Shown piece by piece: positions 37,286 through 46,156 of a stretch of DNA of 64,000 nucleotides (positions are counted from its first letter, which is position 1; every line of letters begins with the position of its first letter). Both the position numbers and the translations under genes were made by a program. The notes beneath the pieces are model-generated. The model saw nothing but the letters and a program-made list of their open reading frames with translations. It was not told the origin of the DNA and ran no database searches. The stretch is taken from the NCBI RefSeq assembly GCF_017377655.1, contig NZ_JAFREL010000066.1, positions 1 through 64,000 on the forward strand. The letters run 5' to 3'. Source of the DNA: Candidatus Enterococcus ferrettii. Lineage in GTDB: Bacteria; Bacillota; Bacilli; Lactobacillales; Enterococcaceae.

Positions 37286-37849
37286 ATGAATCTTAGTAAG
37301 CAAATCAAAAAATATCGGGAACGCGAACAGTTTTCTCAAGAAGTGCTGGCGGAGAAATTATATGTCTCCCGGCAAACCATCTCTAATTGGGAAAATGAAC
37401 GCAGCTATCCTGATATCCATAATTTACTGCTAATGAGTGTTCTTTTTGCCGTAACTTTGGATGAATTAGTCAAAGGAGACGTGGAAATGATGCGAAAAGA
37501 ATTGGATAAACAGCAATGGAACAAATGGACTGCTTTAATGATTATCGGCATGCTAGGAACAATCCTATCAATCGGTCCTGGTATTCGCTATTTAGGAAAA
37601 CCCGGACTGGTAATCCCTGCGCTTTTTGCAGTGTTTATGATGTATGCAGCCTTCAAGGTTGAGAAACTAAAAAAAGATCTTCAGCTAAAAACCTACTCAC
37701 AAATTGTCGCATTTTATGATGGTAAAACGTTAAGTGAAAAAGATGTGAATAAAAATGCCCGCAAGGATTTCTGGATCAAAGTCGCTTTGGTTATCGGCTT
37801 CGGAATTGTCGGTGGAGTGTTAGCCGCGATTAGTTTATTATTTGCCTAA
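37286..37849 (+). CDS. Membrane-anchored XRE-family regulator
   Basis: A 187-residue protein. Residues 1-65 are a Cro/CI helix-turn-helix (SQEVLAEKLYVSRQTISNWENERSYPD); residues about 85-102, 110-126 and 160-185 are hydrophobic helices. Such HTH-membrane fusions are common in Firmicutes and are thought to respond to membrane state, though few have known targets. GGAGCG precedes the ATG. A shorter relative with the same ordering is at 38240 on the other strand. Confidence 0.8.
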   Translation: MNLSKQIKKYREREQFSQEVLAEKLYVSRQTISNWENERSYPDIHNLLLMSVLFAVTLDELVKGDVEMMRKELDKQQWNKWTALMIIGMLGTILSIGPGIRYLGKPGLVIPALFAVFMMYAAFKVEKLKKDLQLKTYSQIVAFYDGKTLSEKDVNKNARKDFWIKVALVIGFGIVGGVLAAISLLFA

Positions 37850-37853
37850 AAAG

Positions 37854-37889
37854 GAAGCCATCAGTCCAAAACATCGAGCGGATGGCTTC
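37854..37889. terminator. Terminator between convergent genes
   Basis: GAAGCCATC (37854-37862) and GATGGCTTC (37881-37889) pair perfectly; TTGCTTT follows on the plus strand. It lies between the XRE gene at 37286 and the convergent gene at 37895. Confidence 0.7.
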
Positions 37890-37894
37890 TTGCT

Positions 37895-38227
37895 TTAAAC
37901 CATTTTTGGCATCATGGCAAAGATGAAAAAGATAACCGCGAGAAACATCATCACAAAAATTGCCAAAATCTTTCGTTTCAATTGATCCATAGCAGCTTGC
38001 TCCTGTGGTGTCAAATGAACGTCATAGTTCCTTCGCTTAAACAAGTACAGCAGCAGTCCACCCCCCGATTGCCCGCCCAAGCTAACCAGTGCCCAAAATT
38101 TGGGTCTTTCCAATCCACGTGCTTTCGCATCGATTAGAACCAACGAATAAAGATAGTAACAAAGGAACATACTCCCTATTAGAATCATGCCGCAGCAAAA
38201 CAGAACCAAAATATCGCTAGTGTCCAT
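37895..38227 (-). CDS. Small membrane protein, function unknown
   Basis: A 110-residue protein with a hydrophobic helix at about 6-32, a cytosolic stretch with KARGLERPKFWALVSLGGQSGGGLLLYLFKRR, and a C-terminal helix at about 85-107. No named family, though the layout is seen in small membrane proteins encoded with XRE regulators. It follows the XRE-membrane gene at 38240 by 12 bp and has AAGGAGG before its ATG, so the two form an operon. Confidence 0.65.
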   Translation of the reverse strand: MDTSDILVLFCCGMILIGSMFLCYYLYSLVLIDAKARGLERPKFWALVSLGGQSGGGLLLYLFKRRNYDVHLTPQEQAAMDQLKRKILAIFVMMFLAVIFFIFAMMPKMV

Positions 38228-38239
38228 GATAAAGCCTCC

Positions 38240-38638
38240 TTAGATTTTCTTGATAATTAAGTAGAAGATGCTAAAGGTATTTGCCATTAACAAGAGAAAA
38301 AGCAAGATCCAAATAATTTTGTTTAGTGGACTTGCTAACATCAAACCGACCATTAATAGTACGTTTACTATTAATAATAAAATGAACGTTTTGACAAAGC
38401 GGTTTTGTTGCGTATTCTTTTGTAATTGATGCACCATTTTATTGTCTCCCTTCAGTAATTCGTCCAAAGACAGCTGGTAGATATCTGACAAACGAATGAT
38501 TCTTTCAATGTCTGGATAGCTGCGACCATTTTCCCAATTAGAAATCGTTTGCCGGGTCACGCCCAATGCTTCGGCAACCTCGTCCTGTGTCATATGCAGA
38601 ATATTTCTTCTTTCTCTTAGCTTTTCTCCAACTTCCAT
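38240..38638 (-). CDS. Short membrane-anchored XRE-family regulator
   Basis: A 132-residue protein: Cro/CI helix-turn-helix (TQDEVAEALGVTRQTISNWENGRSYPDIERI) at about 15-55, the LDELLKGDNKMV link shared with the regulator at 37286, and two C-terminal helices (about 82-102 and 107-130). It probably represses or senses for the membrane protein encoded next to it. Confidence 0.8.
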   Translation of the reverse strand: MEVGEKLRERRNILHMTQDEVAEALGVTRQTISNWENGRSYPDIERIIRLSDIYQLSLDELLKGDNKMVHQLQKNTQQNRFVKTFILLLIVNVLLMVGLMLASPLNKIIWILLFLLLMANTFSIFYLIIKKI

Positions 38639-38732
38639 CTGCTTATCCTCATTTTCTCTTCTTTTGTCTTTAGTTTAAATCAAAGACCGTTTGAAATGAC
38701 GTAAAAATGCTTTTACATCCTTGTTTAATCGC

Positions 38733-38765
38733 AAAAAAACATGATCAAACTCTCGTTCAATCATG
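38733..38765 (-). terminator. Terminator of the lipoprotein gene
   Basis: On the minus strand CATGATTGAAC and GTTTGATCATG pair around GAGA with two mismatches, followed by T7. It begins 8 bp after the stop at 38773. Confidence 0.75.
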
Positions 38766-38772
38766 CATCAAT

Positions 38773-39120
38773 TTATTCACTTGGGATAAAATAGCCATGC
38801 CATTTTTTACTCTCTACATCATCTACATGAGAACCGATCAACTGTAGATTTGTGCCCTTTTTAAATTGTTTTGTATCTCTAGCTTCTAGATCTTCTTTGA
38901 ACAGCTGATCATAAGATTCGTAATCATGTCGTTCAATAGCTGCATTACTGTATTCTTGCATGAGCTCCGCAAGATATTGACGTTCATTTTCTCCACTGGT
39001 AGGTATGGTTACTTCTACTGAAGAAGTAGTGTTTTTTGGTGCTGGTGCCGCATCTTCTACTCGACAACCAGTGAGTAGTAATAAAATGGACAATAAGCAA
39101 ACTGCTAATCCCTTTTTCAT
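38773..39120 (-). CDS. Small lipoprotein
   Basis: A 115-residue secreted lipoprotein. The signal MKKGLAVCLLSILLLLTGC ends in a clear lipobox (LLTGC), so the mature protein should be attached to the membrane through Cys 19. The rest is hydrophilic, with a Thr/Ser-rich spacer and a helical part ending KKWHGYFIPSE. No family recognised. ATG 39120 is chosen (GAGG 7 bp upstream); an ATG at 39141 also has a ribosome site and would only lengthen the signal. Confidence 0.75.
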   Translation of the reverse strand: MKKGLAVCLLSILLLLTGCRVEDAAPAPKNTTSSVEVTIPTSGENERQYLAELMQEYSNAAIERHDYESYDQLFKEDLEARDTKQFKKGTNLQLIGSHVDDVESKKWHGYFIPSE

Positions 39121-39141
39121 AGTCAATCCTCTTTTTTTCAT

Positions 39142-39970
39142 TTTCTCCCTTTTATAGTATCACATAGCTTTTTTGATTGGTATGGATTTTTTAAGGATTT
39201 TTGATTCGTCAAAAAAATCACCTGATTAAAAAGAACTTTTAAAAATCTTTCTCTGTTACAAACTTGATTAAACAAGCAATCTGTTACGTTTACATAATCC
39301 AAATCTATCTGAGTTAAACGTTAGCTTAAAAGTGATGTGGTTTCGATACTTATGGTCTCAAAATCAGGTGCCACTCGATGAACCTGAGAAAGCATTATTA
39401 ATCAGCTGTCGTACCAGCCGATGAAAATCGAGTGTCGCTTGTTTTTTTCTAAGAAGCCTATCGTTCTTCTAGTAAGTCGAGCATGCCACAGTGCTTCAGT
39501 CGTTTTGACTTGAGCATGCCAATCTCTATTGATTTTTCGGACACATCTCAATTGATCATCTCGATTTTTAGCAACACACAGTTTTCAGCAAAAAAGGTGT
39601 CTTTTGGTAAATAAATACGGAGAAGTGGTTGATAATCCCCTTTTGGTGTAGGCAACCAATTTTTTTGCTGTACAGCAGAGTTAGTTTTTTTGTGGACAGA
39701 TGGTTAACTGATTTCCTTGGTAAACCAATCCTTTCGTTCGGTCACCGATAAAATACCTGTCAAGTTCATTGGCTACTAAATAATACTCTGGGAAAGTGTA
39801 CATTTTAAGTTAATTCCACAGTTTTCAGCAGCTAGGAACGGTTTCTCGTCCTGCTCTTCAATATCAATACAGGGATTATTTTCATTAAATAGCTCCAAAC
39901 ATTCTAAAGTTGTATGTTATCTCTCGAAGGTTTTTGAAAACAGAAAATCTTTCAAATACAGAGAGCATAA
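39142..39970. other. Gene-poor stretch with decayed coding fragments
   Basis: Besides the DUF1214 remnant, two short open stretches look formerly coding: a plus-strand frame ending at about 39424 (...MWFRYLWSQNQVPLDEPEKA) and a minus-strand frame near 39830-39950 (...LFNENNPCIDIEEQDEKPFL). Neither has a start signal or a recognised family. Small hairpins with a following T7 occur around 39405-39455 on the plus strand but do not match any RNA family I know. Confidence 0.45.
39548..39803 (-). pseudogene. Remnant of a DUF1254/DUF1214-domain protein gene
   Basis: On the minus strand the frame from about 39803 reads MYTFPEYYLVANELDRYFIGDRT and then GLVYQGNQLTICPQKN before a stop; after a frame change it continues AVQQKNWLPTPKGDYQPLLRIYLPKDTFF and ends at 39548. 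The NWLPxPKG...LRxYxPK and NxxDRYxIGDRTxGL segments are the hallmark C-terminus of DUF1214 proteins. The N-terminal two thirds are absent and the frame is broken, so this is a decayed fragment. A 14-bp direct repeat CACAGTTTTCAGCA occurs at 39577 and 39817, near its two ends. Confidence 0.75.
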
Positions 39971-40561
39971 CTACTCTATTATCTCTTTATTTGTATGAAA
40001 AAGGATTTCTTTAACAGCTACATTTCTTTTGCACAAGTATAAAAGATACGACAAACTGGAAAATCCATATAGAGACCACGTAAACCAATTTTGTGCCCCT
40101 TTCTCAAAGTCTTGCAGTCTATAAATAGAAAATAAGTCTTCAAGTAATTCTTCATAAAGAGTAGAACCCAATTGCACTTTAGTTGCTGTCAAAATTAGTT
40201 GGATAGCTAATTGAATAATAAAGATGAGACACCAACCGATCAAGTAGTGTGTACCACCTCTTACTGCCACCTGATTTTTATAGATATTCTTTTTTTGACC
40301 ATTTTCTTCAAAGTAAACATACACTGGGATTAAATGTTGCCTTATCTTTGCATGTTTTGCTTGATAATACCCTACTAGGGAACCCGTCAAAAAACAGAAG
40401 AGTAAAACAACTAAATTATTTCGCGAATAATGAAAGTGAAACGCTACCTGCAATAAAGAAAATAGTGGTAAAAAATAATAGGTTACCTTGTTAACGGATC
40501 CGTAAGAGAATTGCTCTTTTATAAAATAAAGCAACATGAGGATTACTAAAAATGAAATCAA
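39971..40561 (-). CDS. Multi-helix membrane protein, function unknown
   Basis: A 196-residue protein with about five hydrophobic helices (1-14, 26-44, 50-66, 104-127 and 160-176) and a charged loop around 70-98. No family recognised. TTG is the start codon, 8 bp after AAGGGAG. It is the gene just beside the decayed region and has no visible partner; a promoter was not identified. Confidence 0.6.
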   Translation of the reverse strand: MISFLVILMLLYFIKEQFSYGSVNKVTYYFLPLFSLLQVAFHFHYSRNNLVVLLFCFLTGSLVGYYQAKHAKIRQHLIPVYVYFEENGQKKNIYKNQVAVRGGTHYLIGWCLIFIIQLAIQLILTATKVQLGSTLYEELLEDLFSIYRLQDFEKGAQNWFTWSLYGFSSLSYLLYLCKRNVAVKEILFHTNKEIIE

Positions 40562-40810
40562 AAAATTGCTCCCTTCTTAGCTAGTAAGTCTTTTCAAGTA
40601 TCGAATATCCCTATTCGCCTCTGATACAAAAATAATTTACTTTAACGCTCTGAGTTAGTCAAGGAAAGTCTATGTTTGGCAGTGTCTATTTTTGTGTCTT
40701 CGCTGACAAATAGATCAGTAAAGAAATCAATTCGTTAACCAATTGATTACGATAATCCTGTTTTACACATTTCAAAAAGTCTTTTAAACGTCTGCTTGTT
40801 TATCCTAAAT

Positions 40811-40843
40811 AAAAAAACTGAGCAAGTTTTTTTCCTTGCTCAG
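40811..40843 (-). terminator. Terminator of the secreted-protein gene
   Basis: On the minus strand CTGAGCAAG and CTTGCTCAG pair perfectly around an 8-nt loop, then T7. It begins about 10 bp after the stop at 40853. Confidence 0.9.
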
Positions 40844-40852
40844 CTTTTGTAC

Positions 40853-41806
40853 TTATTGTTTAGTTACTGAATTGATTTTTTGCTGCAAACGATCATACTC
40901 AACTTTGTAAGTATCAGCAGCCTTTTGAGAAGTTGGTACTTGGAAATAGTAGTCTGTAATTCCATCAGTTGGACTATTAGAATGTTGGAAACTATTTAAG
41001 TAGGCTTGCCGCAAGTCTCCCCTAGTTGCTACATAAAGATCAAAGAAGCCTGTTTTATCTTTAATAGGTACTTCTTTTTCCAACGCAGCGAATTCTGTTT
41101 GATCCGGGCTCAAATCTGACTTACGCATTTGTTGATACAACCGCTCATCTGATCCACTAGCAATTACATCTGACCAAGTAGTCTCGAAATCCGCAGAACG
41201 ATCAAGATAAGTATCATCTGACGTAATCAGTAAAGCAGTAGTATCTGTACTATCACTTACCGACATACTCAATAATTCTTCAGTATTAAACGTGATATCG
41301 GCTAGATAATCTTTTCGCGTCCCATCGGCTGTGGTAAAGGTCCATTGCTGGCGTTGATTAGTCACGGTATCTTCGTCCTGCAAAGTCTGACCAAAACCAA
41401 TTAATTCAACTTGAACAAACGCCGCTTCTTCTGAGCTAATCATAGGATATACTTTACGATAAAGCTCATAAACTACCTTTGTATCAGCTACATTGCCGAA
41501 AACAGTCAAAAAGATGTGTTCTAAATCCTGCGAACTAGCTAAACTGTCTGGCTGCTGCAGTCCTTCGTTTAAGGCATTAATCTTATCCATTTGTGCATTT
41601 AACAGCTCTTGATCATTGACATCCTTTAAGGCCAATGCTGGAAGCTTAGGCAGTTCAGCCTGCTGCTGCTCCTTTTCGTCACTGGCGAACACACTAAAGG
41701 GAATAGTAAACTGAGGAAAATTCCCCGTTAATATAATAGCAAAGGTTGCGACAAATAAACCGGCTAGAATGCCCCAAAAGATTAACCATTTTTTTGTGGT
41801 CTTCAT
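40853..41806 (-). CDS. Secreted or membrane-anchored protein of unknown function
   Basis: A 317-residue protein with one N-terminal hydrophobic helix (about 8-28) after MKTTKKW and no other membrane segment, so the bulk is outside the cell. The rest is acidic with Gln-rich and Ser/Thr-rich parts. No domain recognised. It is divergent from the penicillin-binding protein gene at 41994 and shares its regulatory region. GAGGTG precedes the ATG. A cell-wall-related role is suggested only by that neighbour. Confidence 0.65.
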   Translation of the reverse strand: MKTTKKWLIFWGILAGLFVATFAIILTGNFPQFTIPFSVFASDEKEQQQAELPKLPALALKDVNDQELLNAQMDKINALNEGLQQPDSLASSQDLEHIFLTVFGNVADTKVVYELYRKVYPMISSEEAAFVQVELIGFGQTLQDEDTVTNQRQQWTFTTADGTRKDYLADITFNTEELLSMSVSDSTDTTALLITSDDTYLDRSADFETTWSDVIASGSDERLYQQMRKSDLSPDQTEFAALEKEVPIKDKTGFFDLYVATRGDLRQAYLNSFQHSNSPTDGITDYYFQVPTSQKAADTYKVEYDRLQQKINSVTKQ

Positions 41807-41993
41807 TTTTCACCTCGTTTTGTTTTCCTTTCCCATTGTGGCGACATTTGCCCTTTTCGTCAAGCCCCCTCAGCAGATTATTGTGGAATTTTACTTAATT
41901 TTTCTAAATTTTTGATAGTAAAGTGACAATTCCCATGGTCATTCCTGCTGTTATCTATTAAACTAGAAGAAAATGATTTCTTGAGGGAGCTAC

Positions 41994-44699
41994 ATGGCAG
42001 AACGAAGAAAAGATCGACGCAAAAATGAAAAAAAACAGAAGTTGGTATTGCCACTTCTGTCAGGTGAAAAAAAGCGTCAGAAACCAAAAAAAGAGTCAAC
42101 TAAACGAAACAAAAATTTTAAGTCCAATAGACCTTCAGGCGGACTTTCGAGAGTAACTAAGGTGTCGATTGCAGCTTTAACTTTAATGGTAATTGCCGTT
42201 GTTGCTGGAAGTATTTTCTTCTTAAGGCAATATGGCCAAGTAATTACAGCTGCAGTAGATGCTGGGCAGCAACAAGCGAAAGCTATTCAAGAAAGTGACT
42301 TTAAGCAATTTCGACCAACTACTATTTTAGATGTAAATGGGGGCGTAATTAAAGAGCTCAAAACCCAAGAACGGGATTACCTTAGTTACAAAGACATGGA
42401 CCCGTTAGTTTCGGAAGCCTTAATTTCTATTGAGGATAAACGTTTCTATGAACATCACGGGGTTGATACTCAAGGATTACTGACGGTCGCCTTGAATGCT
42501 GCATTAGGCCGCGGCGTCCGGGGAGCTTCTACTATTACTCAGCAGCTGGTTAAAAATATTTATTTGACACCGGAAGTATCGATTTCTCGTAAAGTGGAAG
42601 AAATGGTTATGGCTCAATCTTTGGAGCAGAAGTTTTCTAAGGAGCAGATTCTTGAGTACTACTTGAATAATGTTTATTTCGGTCACGGTGCTTATGGGAT
42701 TAACGCTGCTTCTCGTGTCTACTTTAACAAGTCCATTAACGACACAAGTTTACTAGAAAAAGCCGTTTTAGTCGGGATTACTAACAATCCGGGGTTGCAT
42801 GATCCAGTAAGCAATAAGGACAATGCGATAAAACGAGGCAAGACTATTCTCGGTGAGATGTTGAGTCAAGGATATATTACTAATGATGACTATAATAAGG
42901 CGATAAAAGATGATTTTACTGCCAGCATTCATTCTGATGCCTTGAACAATGATCTAGGTGATAATGAAGTTGCCTTAGCAGTCGATTCAGCAACGAAAAT
43001 TTTGATGGAGCAGCAAGATTTCCGCTTTCAATATCAATTTGACAGCAAAGAAGAAGAAGACCGCTACAACCAAGAATACCTTGATGCCTACAATAAAGTG
43101 TATCAACGAATTTTATCTGGTGGTTATGAAATTCAAACCAAAATTGATCCAACCATTCACCAACAGCTGCAGGACATCCTAACAGGAGTGATGCAAAGCT
43201 GGCCGGATATGGATCCTGAAAAAAATATTTATGTGAAACAAGCGGCCATGACGGTGATTGATAACAGTACCGGTAGTGTCGTAGCAAGTATTGGTGGCCG
43301 CGGTGAAGAAGGAAATACTTACAATCGGGCTTTCCTTTCTTATCGTCAGCCTGGTTCAGCGATTAAGCCGTTGGTTTCTTTTGCTCCAGCTTACGAACGA
43401 GGACTTTTAGAAACTAGTACTGTATCAGATGATCGTCCAAACAATAATTATCCGAATAATATTTATATGGGTTCGCGAGGAAATCTAACCTTGCGTAATG
43501 CCTTGGCTATGTCTTCCAACGTGGTGGCCTACAAGTTAGCCATGGATAACCAAACTGAGCTGCAGGAACCAGTCTATCAACCATTAGCACAAATGCAATT
43601 TACTGGACTGGATGTCGCTGATGACAATCCAATTATTGCAGTCGGTGGTATGACCTATGGTGCAACTACCCAAGAAATGGCTAGTGGTATTTCAACACTG
43701 GTGAATCAAGGGAATTACCGAATGCCCACTAATATTCAAAGTATTAAGCGTAAAGATAATGACCAAGAAGTCTTCAACTTAAATGATGCACCACAAAGAA
43801 AAGTATACAGCGAAGATGCCGCTTATCTAACGATCGATACCATGAAGGCGGTCCATCAGGAAGAAAATGGTACAGCTACCGATACGAATCTAGCTCATAA
43901 TCAATACTGGGCAATTAAAACCGGTACAACAGATGAAGCGAAAGATTTATGGACAGTTGGGGCAACGCCGCATTACACTGTTGCTGTTTGGGCCGGTGAC
44001 GATACACCGCAGCCTCAGGATAACGCCTCAGTTGGTAAAGCGACTCGGCAGATTTTCCAAGAAGCGATGGATTTGTTAAACAACGGTAAAGAAGATGTCG
44101 ACTTCCAAATGCCTGCTTCAGTTACTAACCAAAATGGACAATTGGTTACCCGTTCCAGTCAGGCAAAACAAGTGCTAGCTACTCGTCAAAATGCTTTGCA
44201 GGCTACAACTCAAAACATTGATGCACTTGCTAAAACAAAGGCCAATGAACTGATTGCAGAAAAACTGAACAGTCCTATGGTATCTGAAGCCTCCAGCTTC
44301 AGTACACAGCTATTAGCCGATCGTATTCAAACGTTGAGTCAATTTGAATTGATTGTAACTGACACGCAAGACAACTGGAAAACCTTTGACCAGTATGCGC
44401 AACAGGTTTGGGCCTTGATCCAAAATGTAGAACCCGCTGGTGGAACATTATCCAGCCAGTACACTAGCGTTTATCGCAGTAAAGAAGCTCAGTACGCTCA
44501 GGAAAAAGCTGCATTAACCTCGGATGTTGATCGTGTTGAAGGTGATATTACAACAACTGAAGAGCAAGGCAAAGAATTAGATAAGCAAATTGAAGATCTG
44601 AAAAAAGAATTGAATATTCGGGATACTACCCGACCTTCCAGCAGTTCAACTCCTTCTGGCAGCTCCAGTAGTTCCAGCGAATCACAAGAAAGGGATTAG
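41994..44699 (+). CDS. Class A penicillin-binding protein (PBP1A family)
   Basis: A 901-residue bifunctional peptidoglycan synthase. A Lys-rich cytosolic tail (1-55) and one helix (about 58-80) are followed by the glycosyltransferase domain, with ALISIEDKRFYEHHGVD (catalytic Glu), RGASTITQQLVKNIYL and KFSKEQILEYYLNNVYFG. The transpeptidase domain has the active-site SxxK in QPGSAIKPL, SxN in AMSSNVVAYKL and KTG in IKTGTTDEAKDLWTVG. After residue about 715 come a helical part and a Ser-rich tail (SSSSTPSGSSSSSSE). GAGGGAG precedes the ATG. It polymerises and cross-links glycan strands outside the membrane. Assignment to a particular enterococcal paralogue is not attempted. Confidence 0.92.
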   Translation: MAERRKDRRKNEKKQKLVLPLLSGEKKRQKPKKESTKRNKNFKSNRPSGGLSRVTKVSIAALTLMVIAVVAGSIFFLRQYGQVITAAVDAGQQQAKAIQESDFKQFRPTTILDVNGGVIKELKTQERDYLSYKDMDPLVSEALISIEDKRFYEHHGVDTQGLLTVALNAALGRGVRGASTITQQLVKNIYLTPEVSISRKVEEMVMAQSLEQKFSKEQILEYYLNNVYFGHGAYGINAASRVYFNKSINDTSLLEKAVLVGITNNPGLHDPVSNKDNAIKRGKTILGEMLSQGYITNDDYNKAIKDDFTASIHSDALNNDLGDNEVALAVDSATKILMEQQDFRFQYQFDSKEEEDRYNQEYLDAYNKVYQRILSGGYEIQTKIDPTIHQQLQDILTGVMQSWPDMDPEKNIYVKQAAMTVIDNSTGSVVASIGGRGEEGNTYNRAFLSYRQPGSAIKPLVSFAPAYERGLLETSTVSDDRPNNNYPNNIYMGSRGNLTLRNALAMSSNVVAYKLAMDNQTELQEPVYQPLAQMQFTGLDVADDNPIIAVGGMTYGATTQEMASGISTLVNQGNYRMPTNIQSIKRKDNDQEVFNLNDAPQRKVYSEDAAYLTIDTMKAVHQEENGTATDTNLAHNQYWAIKTGTTDEAKDLWTVGATPHYTVAVWAGDDTPQPQDNASVGKATRQIFQEAMDLLNNGKEDVDFQMPASVTNQNGQLVTRSSQAKQVLATRQNALQATTQNIDALAKTKANELIAEKLNSPMVSEASSFSTQLLADRIQTLSQFELIVTDTQDNWKTFDQYAQQVWALIQNVEPAGGTLSSQYTSVYRSKEAQYAQEKAALTSDVDRVEGDITTTEEQGKELDKQIEDLKKELNIRDTTRPSSSSTPSGSSSSSSESQERD

Positions 44700-44715
44700 C
44701 CATTTGGCTAATCCC
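44692..44715. terminator. Terminator shared by convergent genes
   Basis: GGGATTAGCC, loop ATTT, GGCTAATCCC, then TCTTTT. The stem contains the stop codon of the penicillin-binding protein and reaches into the last codons of the convergent Mga-like gene. Confidence 0.85.
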
Positions 44716-46156
44716 TCTTTTCATCTGCAGATAAATATTTTTTTGAACGCTGCTGGACAATTTTTTGTCCCAAATTTGCCCAGTCCAATGGTCGTGGCGG
44801 AGATAGCCAAACCACGTAATCACATGCACTAGATTCTCCTAATGCTCGATTGTCTGTCAGCAAAATATCGGCTTCTTCCATACGATTCGTAGTAACTGCT
44901 CCCGCAGATTGAAAGAAAATCAAATTTCCCTCAATAAATTGGTTGTACAGTTCTCCGTAATAAAAATCAGTATAAATCTTCACTGTATGCAAAAGCGCCT
45001 CTTTAGGGAAAATTGTCACAATCAACAATAGATAATTAAAGAACACAAATTTCTTTTTGTCATATAAATCTGAGCTTTCCACCGATTTCAAGTACTGTCG
45101 GCAAAACGCTAAAATTTCTGGATAGTTTTGTTGAAAATAGCTGATGTCGATCGCTGATTGTAAAGATTCATACCCCAAACTCAATTCTTTAAGCTGCAAA
45201 TGCAAGAAATCCAAATGCAGGTTAAAGTCGGCTATCTTCTCATGATCAGTTGCCACAGCTGGAAAATCCTGAATTAAAGCCGCAATTAATTGCTGGCTAT
45301 AGTCTTTCGCCGTTTCATCCCAAACACTCACTTGGTCAATTAGACTAGCCGAGCGAGTTAAATAATAATTGACAAGAGCTTGTTTCTCTACTGCCGCAAA
45401 AGAAGCTGGCAATCGTAAAAAGAAATAGGGAAAGCACAACTGATCTTGTATTTCCTCATTTAACAAGGGCAGACTAGTTTCATCTAAATAATGTTCTTGT
45501 CGTATACGAATATCGGTTACATAATTGTAATGAATTAAATCATTCCGTTGATACCTAGTAAAGGATTCCAGCGGTACAACAGCAATTTGCTGATTGACCA
45601 AATAGGTATCTATATCATTGTATAAGGACAACTCATCCTTAAAAATGCGGCTGAATAATTCTGTTATAAACAATCGCAAGTTTTGTTCATTCTCACCGAC
45701 CAGCTGAAACTTGCGAGTGATTTGAAGCCCGTTTTCTTTTAGGAAACGGTTCAAGCGCTTGTATTCTTTGTAAGCTATTGGATAGCTGATTAGTTCCTTA
45801 ACCGAAAAGTCATTGACCGAGTTATATTTTTGAAGATAGGCACTGCATAACAAATGAAAGTTCAGTGAATCCTTTACATAATTTTCTAGTAAAGACCCCG
45901 AGCTAGCTTCCCCACTAATTTTTAAATGAATTAATGGATCCTCATCGATAATCAGAATCGCCTGATCCAACTGATATCTTTTCAAATCATAAATTAGAGC
46001 TTCAACAACCCCTTTTAGCACGTAACTGGAAACCTCTAAATGATCCATCATTTCTTGTTTACTGACAGAAAAAAATGGACTTCGTTCTAATAACCCAATA
46101 ATTTGAAACTTCCGCCATTCCTCTTTTGCCAAAAATTGTTCAAGCAAAGTAATCAC
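44708..46156 (-). CDS. Mga-like transcriptional regulator, last gene of the WxL operon
   Basis: A 482-residue protein of the Mga/AtxA-like class: a helix-turn-helix near the N-terminus (about 28-55, SVSKQEMMDHLEVSSYVLKGVVEAL), a second winged segment, a long helical middle part of PRD-like character (about 90-380), and a C-terminal alpha/beta domain (about 395-475, ADILLTDNRALGESSACDYVVWLSPP) reminiscent of EIIB folds. It overlaps the preceding gene by 17 bp. It probably controls the surface cluster together with the related protein encoded at 54248. GTG 46156 is used, though its ribosome site is weak. Confidence 0.78.
   Translation of the reverse strand: MITLLEQFLAKEEWRKFQIIGLLERSPFFSVSKQEMMDHLEVSSYVLKGVVEALIYDLKRYQLDQAILIIDEDPLIHLKISGEASSGSLLENYVKDSLNFHLLCSAYLQKYNSVNDFSVKELISYPIAYKEYKRLNRFLKENGLQITRKFQLVGENEQNLRLFITELFSRIFKDELSLYNDIDTYLVNQQIAVVPLESFTRYQRNDLIHYNYVTDIRIRQEHYLDETSLPLLNEEIQDQLCFPYFFLRLPASFAAVEKQALVNYYLTRSASLIDQVSVWDETAKDYSQQLIAALIQDFPAVATDHEKIADFNLHLDFLHLQLKELSLGYESLQSAIDISYFQQNYPEILAFCRQYLKSVESSDLYDKKKFVFFNYLLLIVTIFPKEALLHTVKIYTDFYYGELYNQFIEGNLIFFQSAGAVTTNRMEEADILLTDNRALGESSACDYVVWLSPPRPLDWANLGQKIVQQRSKKYLSADEKRD

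Noticed and set aside
39300..39460. Possible structured RNA with CAGGT/ACCTG, GCTG/CAGC and CGAT-GAAA-ATCG hairpins followed by T7
   Set aside because: Hairpins are short, no known riboswitch or T-box features are visible, no gene follows downstream, and the same stretch reads as decayed coding sequence.
41878..44829. Frames opposite to or out of phase with the penicillin-binding protein gene (for example 42504-42686 and 42916-43287 minus)
   Set aside because: They overlap a well-supported gene, lack ribosome sites and encode no recognisable domain.
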